Assembly: GCA_000310025.1 (NCBI GenBank)
Contig: FN648414.1
Span: 85,358 to 149,234, forward strand
Length of the DNA: 63,877 bases
Origin: Ectocarpus siliculosus
Taxonomy: Eukaryota > Sar > Phaeophyceae > Ectocarpales > Ectocarpaceae
Direction of reading: 5' to 3'
The notes beneath the pieces were generated by a model, which did no database searches, was not told the DNA's origin, and worked only from the letters and a program-made list of their open reading frames with translations. The number at the start of each line of letters is the position of its first letter. Positions within the stretch are counted from its first letter, which is position 1. Position numbers and translations under genes: made by a program. Shown here piece after piece: positions 58,401 through 63,877 of the stretch.

Positions 58401-60063
58401 GGACTCGACACATCCCCCCGCTACACAGCAACCTCCACATCCGACACGACACGACGACCATCTGCCAGCCCCAGGTCATTCCGCATGTACACCAAAACCT
58501 TGATGGCCAAAAAATAACATCGCCAGGGGTTTTTAGGCTGCTCGGTAGCGGTAGCGGCCAACAAGCAACCATCGGTATTACAACGGCACTCGACGGTACT
58601 CCAACAGTACTCCAACGAACCTGCCAGAAGTAGATGAGGTAGCTTTCCTTGCCCCCCACGAGGTACGTGTAGAGCATCACGTAGCAGTCGCCTCCGTAGA
58701 ACTGCCCGTACTTCTCCTGACAAGCCGAGAAATCAAATAATTAATTCCGTGCGGACGGGTGTCGGAAGTTAACGCGGGATGGGAAGGGGGGGGGGGGTAT
58801 GCTGCTGTTCCTGCCGCCATAACGGTCAGACCATTGGACGTGGGGGGTATACTAAAAAACGGTACAGCGAGTCGGTATGCGTAGCCGTTCGCACGGGTGG
58901 CGGATACTTCCGTGGGGTGGGGGCTAGGGGGACATAGTACTGTAGCGCACAGCACCACACCACGGAACCAAGGGACAACAAAACACAGGGGGGACTTGGT
59001 TAAAAAGGCCATCCTCCACTGCTGATACCGGCATGACACCATCCACAAATACATACCTTGGGCCAAGGTACCAGCTTGAAGTCCTCCACCCTCCACACCT
59101 CCAGCTTACCGCTGCCGTCGTCCACGGGCTTCTCGTCCATTGCCTTTTGTTTTTCGTCAGGGGGGGGGGTCAAGTCAAGTCAATCCAAACGGTAAGAAGA
59201 ATAACAGGTCGGGGGGTGTACTCATAGTCGTGAATGCCGAAGTCGTTTGACCATTGACCTCGCATAAGAACATAAACAGGTCGGGGGCAGACCGAAATGT
59301 AGCGGGGTGTGGGATGTCGCAACTCTCAGGGATTTGCGTATTACGAGAAAATAGTGGGCGGCGGTATGAAGCGATCAAATGTCGCTCGTCAAAACATCCG
59401 AGACAAGACGACAACACCGAGCAACGATCCCTTAAAACCGCATCCATCAGCACACGATTGCTGCCGCACCACATGCGCACCAAACACCTGCTTCTTCTAA
59501 CAAACAAAAAACGCTCCTCCTCCTCCTCCTCCTCCTCCTCCTCCTCCCAAAACACCTCTGGTGAAAAACATGAACAAATCAACGAGCAACATTTTTCGAG
59601 TGTTGATAGCGTTCATGTACAAAGGTACCTTTGTTGAAAAACATGCAACGAATCAACGAGCAACACCTTTCGAAGTGCTGATAAGCGTCTACCGAGGTAG
59701 AGTCATCCTTTTCTCTTCTGACCACGATGTGTAAAAACCAACGACCAAGGGGTCCACGACTAACGAGCGACCCATCCGCTCAAAACGACGGTCAAACGCA
59801 AAAGCAACGGCATGCATACGTCCGCCATCGTGGGGGCGGTCTAGGTCTTACCGAAGACGAGTCCAGCATTCCCTTTGCGATCGCGGCGGAGTCGGCCTCC
59901 GACATCGCCGCCGCTGGAGTTGACAGTCCCGGGCTCTTAGACGACGTGGGGGTGTCTTCCCACGACGGGACCGGCTGAGGGTTCCACTTTTGGAAGTACC
60001 TTTCGAGAGAGAGGGAGAGAAAGAGAGAGGGGGGGGAGAGAGAGACAGAGGGAAAGTTGGGGA

Positions 60064-60098
<35 letters not shown>

Positions 60099-63000
60099 TG
60101 ACAAGCCGAACAGAAGCTTGTGAGTAGTTAGGGCCATAGGGTTGGTGAAGCGACACGGACGAGCGTGATGGCATATTCACTGCAACCCATCGATACAAAT
60201 CATCGTGTTGGTTGAAACAGACGTAACCCGGCCTCCTCGCCCCCGCCGTCCGCGCAGAGCAAAACCGCCCGAACCGGAACAAGGCCGCGAAAGCCACCGC
60301 TCGGTGCGGTCGCGTCGCGTCGGACGTAGTCGTGGTCGAGCGCGTAACGCTTTCGCCGGGTAACGAATTAAGGCAAGTAGGCGTTTGCTCGCACTTTGGT
60401 CCATCGCCGGGCGGATTGGTCACGCCGGCCGCGTCGGCGGCATCGGCGGCATCGCTGCTGCTGGCGTTGACCGCCATGTTCTAGAACGTTCTTCAACGGG
60501 GTCGAGGCCGTCGTTTTTTTCGCGCGACCGTGACGAAAAAAAAACGAAAAAAAATACGCAACCGAGTCGTCGTGCGTCCGTCCCCGGGTTTGTTAACCGC
60601 TAACCGCGCTCGATGTTCGTCTGACCCCCCGTCCGTCCGTCCGTCCGTCCGTTTCCGCAAAAGCCACGAGAACCTTTCGCCGGCATGTATGCATACCGCA
60701 TCCTATGCATACATATGACGATGAGGTCCGCAGCAGCAGCGCACGAAATCAACCCCTCCTTCCCGGCGGCGGGTCTCAACGAAGAAGACTTTCCGAAAAC
60801 CACGCTCCGAACACACACACACACACACGGGCCGGACCGAACCGGGGCACGGAACCCCTTACGCACGCTAAATAGTGAATTGGGCGCACCACCGCGGGAA
60901 CACGAAAAGGTCGCAAAAAAAAAAATCGGCACAAGCAGCTCCCCCACTGCCGACACCTCGGAGTTGTACGTTCAACAACAAGACGCGACGCACGAAATAG
61001 ACACACACACCTGTGTCGACGGTTTTAAAAACCCACAGGTGATAGACAGACGCAACCAGCGCGTCCTCACTATAGCAAACTAGCTCCGAGCCGTGCCCGC
61101 CCTCCCCGACCCACCCAACCTCTAGGACCCCCCCCCCACCGGTGATGTGGGTAGAAGCAACAAGCCTCTACGGCAGCCCTTACCGCTTGAAAGCGGAGGT
61201 TTCGTATCCCTGCGCCAGGCGAGTGATCGGGGTTGATCTTCTTGGCGGAGCACCACCACCGTTTCTTCGGGTTTGGGGATTGTCGGTCGTTCATGATGGA
61301 CATGGTGCATACCGTCGATACCGTAGACATCGAAGATACCGTCGATAAACATAGAAACCGTGGGTATCGACCGAGATGGCGGGACGGTGGTACGCGTAAA
61401 ACAGGAACAGTAGTAGCGTGAGTCAGCAGAAACCACAGGCCAAAAACAAAAAAAAGGATCAACATCAAATCCTATTCTACCAACTGCTGCCGCTGCCACG
61501 CGGACGTCCGAGCCGTGAATATTCTCAGCCGTCTGGGGGCACCGCCGCCGTACGGTATCTAACAATAAACGAACGGCCAAGCCAACACGGTAAGGGTCAG
61601 GTTCAAGGAGTATACACACCACGCCTCCTGTGGAAATTCCTTCCGTGTATGTATGCGGACCGTGTATGGGGACAAAGCCCCGGGGGGGCCTCTGGAGTAC
61701 CCCCCCCCCCCCCCCTTCCTTCCTCTGGTGCGGAAGTGGAAGTACAGGACCGGACTGATGTTTCCCAGAACCCGAGAGACGACTGAAAACCCATCTACCA
61801 CGAGCAGACGGACCTTAACCGCCACTGCGTCCGTGTAGAGAACGCTTTCAGCATCGCCGGGTTGACCACACCAGAGCTTGTAGGGGGCGAACTACATGTG
61901 AGAGAAGATGTATAAAAATCTCCGTGCCGTGTTTCTGAATGTTTCGGTGGGTATTTCCTCCCTCTCCCATTCGTGCAGAGAGCCGCCTCACGGAAAGAGC
62001 GGGTAGGTACATGGGCGCCCAAACGTGACCTTAACAACAATCGAGCTTACATTATTCCTCCGTGCTTCGAAGCGCTGACACCCCCGAGGCGAAGCTGAAA
62101 ACAACGAGTTCTTCCGACAGGCGGCACTATTAATGTGCGCTATTCCTGCTCGGGTGGAACCCTCTCATTCCTCATGCGGCACGTTCGATGACTTTTGGCT
62201 TCTCTCTGTGTCGCAGGAGGGTGCCATGAAAGAAGTCAGAACAAACCCGCCTCTTTTTTATCCGTGAACGAGTCGTATAGCCTAGCCGAGAAATCGCTCA
62301 CGTGGGCACACGAGCGCCTTTGGCTATCCTAGAAAAACCGTACCAGCGATAGCTTTTTGCGCCGGGGGAAACAGTGTCGATAAGATAGTCCCATGGTCGT
62401 AAGTATCGGGCTGCTGTGTACCGCACGGCTGGCAGGAACTAACGCTGCCGGTGACTGGATTTTTTCTTGGGCATGGTTGTAGCGCGCTACATGTTCTTAA
62501 CGTTTGGAGTCGTGCGGTGATTGAAAACAGACATGGCCACAAGTGACGAAAACTACGGCGAGGCTTGGTTTGGTACCCAGACCTAGACAAAAGGCAAAGC
62601 TGCCGGTAAATTAACAGACCAAAGAGAGGTAAGAGAGGGTGATGCACGTTCATAAATTGCCTGGTTCTCAGAGACACACCCAAACACCCAACCAAGTACG
62701 GCCGACGATCAATACATCAACAACAAACAACATGAACAAAGCATCACATGCGTTCTTACAAAGCTCTCGACGAGACGGTTCCAACGCCGTCATTTTTTCG
62801 GCACCGCCACCACATTCTTGGAGAAAAATTTTAGCTCGGTCCCAGGGGGTGTGATATCATACATCATGTCACCAACGGTAGGTAACGCCACGAGGAGCAA
62901 TCATCTCATCTCATCTCACCCCTTGAACGTAGTCGTCTCGTAGCCCTGCGCCAGGCGGGACACCGGCATCGCAACGTCCCGGCCGTTCTATTCGATAAAC

Positions 63001-63104
63001 TTAGCCGCGTAGGGCATGCCGCTCTTCTTCTCCTCCACCGAGGAGCCCCTGCCCACCCACACGAACACCTCGGCCATGACGTCCAGGATGTACACGTCGC
63101 CCGA
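52410..63104 (-). CDS. Villin-like actin-binding protein, gelsolin repeats 3-6 plus headpiece (5' part outside window)
   Basis: Villins cap, sever and bundle actin filaments; the headpiece gives the second F-actin site. Exons: 63104-62920, 59999-59852, 59143-59057, 58716-58621, 58123-58037, 57567-57533, 57239-57089, 56572-56444, 56020-55865, 55297-55148, 54431-54234, 53288-53116 and 52566-52410. They join in frame to 583 codons. Landmarks: repeat 3 [18 protein letters not shown]; inter-repeat [14 protein letters not shown] or its GYFQKWN form; repeat 4 [20 protein letters not shown] and [20 protein letters not shown]; repeat 5 [16 protein letters not shown]; repeat 6 [18 protein letters not shown] and [29 protein letters not shown]; a Gly/Ala/Pro linker; and headpiece [20 protein letters not shown] to [15 protein letters not shown]. 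The repeat-3 exon has an in-frame TAG at 62990-62988 where a Lys is usual. Repeats 1-2 must lie beyond 63877. Confidence 0.93.
54432..54563 (-). other. Duplicated acceptor-side exon edge, possible 44-codon alternative exon extension
   Basis: Upstream of the 54431 exon, the first coding bases and its acceptor are repeated 132 bp away: [12 protein letters not shown] here versus [12 protein letters not shown] in the exon. The copy also follows an AG (CCCAG|TCCATG), and the 132 nt between the two acceptors is open in the same frame. Using the upstream acceptor adds 44 residues, mostly Pro/Ala-rich, before gelsolin repeat 6 ends. Confidence 0.6.
55025..55147 (-). repeat. Tandem copy of a villin exon end with a destroyed donor
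   Basis: The last codons of exon 55297-55148 ([16 protein letters not shown]) and adjoining intron are repeated 123 bp downstream as [16 protein letters not shown]. The real donor GAG|GTGTGG is GAG|ATGTGG in the copy, so it can no longer act as a 5' splice site. Confidence 0.75.
55708..55729 (+). repeat. Poly(G) run
   Basis: About 20 consecutive G in a villin intron. Length in assemblies is unreliable here. Confidence 0.9.
57533..57567 (-). CDS. 35-nt microexon of villin
   Basis: Between TTGGTTAG and GTGAGTC the minus strand encodes [11 protein letters not shown] plus two bases (AT). Joining these to the G of the next exon completes Met, followed by [14 protein letters not shown]. It restores the conserved villin segment ahead of repeat 5, so it is needed for the protein to be in frame. 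Confidence 0.88.
57855..57998 (+). repeat. Telomere-like G-rich run and (GTCCC)n
   Basis: GGGTAGGGTTAGGG and GGGGTAGGGTTGGGGTTGGG at about 57858-57897 resemble interstitial telomeric repeats. Five GTCCC units follow at 57972-57996. Both are in a villin intron. Confidence 0.6.
59515..59548 (+). repeat. (TCC)n microsatellite
   Basis: About eleven TCC units in a villin intron. Confidence 0.95.
60005..60096 (+). repeat. (GA)n microsatellite cluster
   Basis: GA-rich tracts with a G-run lie immediately 5' (minus-strand sense) of the acceptor at 59999. On the coding strand they form the CT-rich polypyrimidine tract. Confidence 0.9.
61184..61240 (-). CDS. Second copy of the gelsolin-repeat-3 exon end, possible alternative exon
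   Basis: The 57 nt encode [17 protein letters not shown] and end CG|GTAAGG in phase 2, so it can splice to the exon at 59999 to give [16 protein letters not shown]. The same motif ([14 protein letters not shown]) ends the exon at 62920. Upstream of 61240 the homology to that exon decays without a usable frame. The copy has AG at its start (CCAAG|A, phase 2). It is either a functional cassette that restores a tail missing from the stop-bearing exon, or another exon-edge duplication. Confidence 0.45.
62920..63104 (-). CDS. Gelsolin-repeat-3 exon with in-frame stop
   Basis: Acceptor CTCGCAG|TCGGGC and donor GG|GTGAGA bound 185 nt encoding [38 protein letters not shown], a TAG (62990-62988), then [20 protein letters not shown] and FK. 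Sequence on both sides of the TAG is normal for the family, so a single A-to-T change of a Lys codon or a read error is the simplest reading. Confidence 0.8.
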
Positions 63105-63114
63105 CTGCGAGACC

Positions 63115-63117
63115 ACG

Positions 63118-63157
<40 letters not shown>

Positions 63158-63158
63158 C
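63115..63158 (+). repeat. (ACA)n microsatellite
   Basis: Trinucleotide tract directly upstream of the repeat-3 exon acceptor. On the coding strand it reads (TGT)n. Confidence 0.95.
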
Positions 63159-63877
63159 CAGCACGCCTTGTTATTTTATCAGTCGCGGGATGGAACGGGG
63201 CAGTACATGGGAACAACAGCGACTGCAACGACAGCAACAACCAGCGCGGTTATTTCTTACTACTCGATGAATGGAATGGGGGCAGTGCGGGAATAACACC
63301 GTCCTGGAGAGGGCGTGGGAATATACGGATGGCGCAGTACAACCAGCGCGTATTCTCATCAGTCGCGGAATGGAACATGGCAACATATGGGAATGACACC
63401 ACCGTGGAGAGGGAGCTTAACCATGAAATTCTCTACGGATGGGGCAGTACCGTGAATAATACCGCGTGGCAGGAGTCTTAACGTGGAACTCTTACGGATG
63501 GGGCAGGTATCGTGTTTAACACCGTGTGGAGGGAGTTTTACGGTGGAAACCCAGGTAAGGATGTTGAGTCGGGCCGTGGGAAGGGGCGCGATTCGGACTG
63601 CCGGTGTATAGGTGAAAGATGAGCGGATGAACGACTGGAAGCGGTGTTGACCACCAAGACCACAAAATGCAAATATAACAACACTAAGGCTTGGATAAAG
63701 AGCGGCCGAGTCTTTGGCTCGTACAAACACAATACACCCTCTCTCTCTCTCTCTCTGTCTCTTGCCTTTTTCCGTTTCTCCCTTCCTCGCTCTGTCTCTC
63801 CCCCTGTCTCTCTCTGTTTGTCTCTCCCCCTGTCTCTTTCTGTTTGTCCCCCCCCCTGTCTCTCAATGTCTCTCCCA
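63159..63877. other. Villin intron, repeat-rich right edge
   Basis: Imperfect repeats of TCAGTCGCGG(G/A)ATGGAAC and ACACC(G/A)(C/T)GTGGAGGGAG occur at 63178-63535. CT-rich microsatellite (63740-63877) fills the edge. No exon of repeats 1-2 is seen. Confidence 0.6.

Noticed and set aside
59848-60477. 209-codon minus-strand open frame over the villin exon at 59.9 kb
   Set aside because: It reads the exon in the wrong frame and runs through a GA microsatellite. The villin frame there gives [13 protein letters not shown].
61122-61622. Long minus-strand frames over the 61.2-kb villin copy
   Set aside because: Only the short phase-2 frame matches villin; the longer frames are shadows through a decayed duplicate.

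Overview
This window is nuclear DNA from a eukaryote. The genes are split into many short exons (35 to 420 nt) by introns of 0.2 to 5 kb with GT..AG ends. Repeats, SINE-like units and transposon debris fill the introns and spacers. The ankyrin-repeat gene at 33.9 kb has an N-terminus (FDPASLHALAAEIFKL, EWVEWLRVPL) and a C-terminal hallmark (APADRAWRRRGW) that I know from the large ankyrin families of brown algae. With the long introns, this suggests a phaeophyte stramenopile such as Ectocarpus or a kelp; the assignment is an inference. All exon models were built by hand from reading frame, splice signals, intron phase and family alignment.

Layout. (1) 0-7.6 kb: the first recognisable exon of a flavin-containing monooxygenase-like gene (minus), then about 5 kb of repeats, including a 147-bp inverted pair and a diverged 230-bp direct pair. 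(2) 7.6-22.7 kb: a complete nine-exon DegT/DnrJ/EryC1/StrS-type PLP aminotransferase (minus, 489 aa). Its introns hold an inverted duplication of a Mutator-like transposase fragment and copies of a repeat family. (3) 22.9-29.7 kb: a complete four-exon NDUFAF6-like complex I assembly factor (plus, 336 aa), head-to-head with the aminotransferase across about 210 bp. (4) 31.2-35.3 kb: an unidentified secreted or targeted protein gene (minus), an orphan acidic exon (plus) and an ankyrin-repeat gene carrying one frame break (plus). (5) 37.5-50.3 kb: a long minus-strand gene encoding a divergent myosin motor, an IQ/coiled-coil neck and, by continuous phase-compatible splicing, a C-terminal Tubby domain (about 1,457 aa). 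(6) 52.4-63.1 kb: the 3' part of a villin-type gene (minus): gelsolin repeats 3-6, a linker and a headpiece ending KKAKELF. Its 5' part lies beyond the right edge.

The two actin genes, villin upstream and myosin-Tubby downstream, lie on the same strand about 2 kb apart. I see three kinds of novelty. The first is the myosin-Tubby fusion. The second is that villin introns repeatedly carry tandem copies of neighbouring exon edges, one of which makes an in-frame alternative exon, while the gelsolin-repeat-3 exon has an in-frame TAG. The third is the transposon and SINE archaeology inside the introns. No rRNA, CRISPR array or convincing functional tRNA was found.
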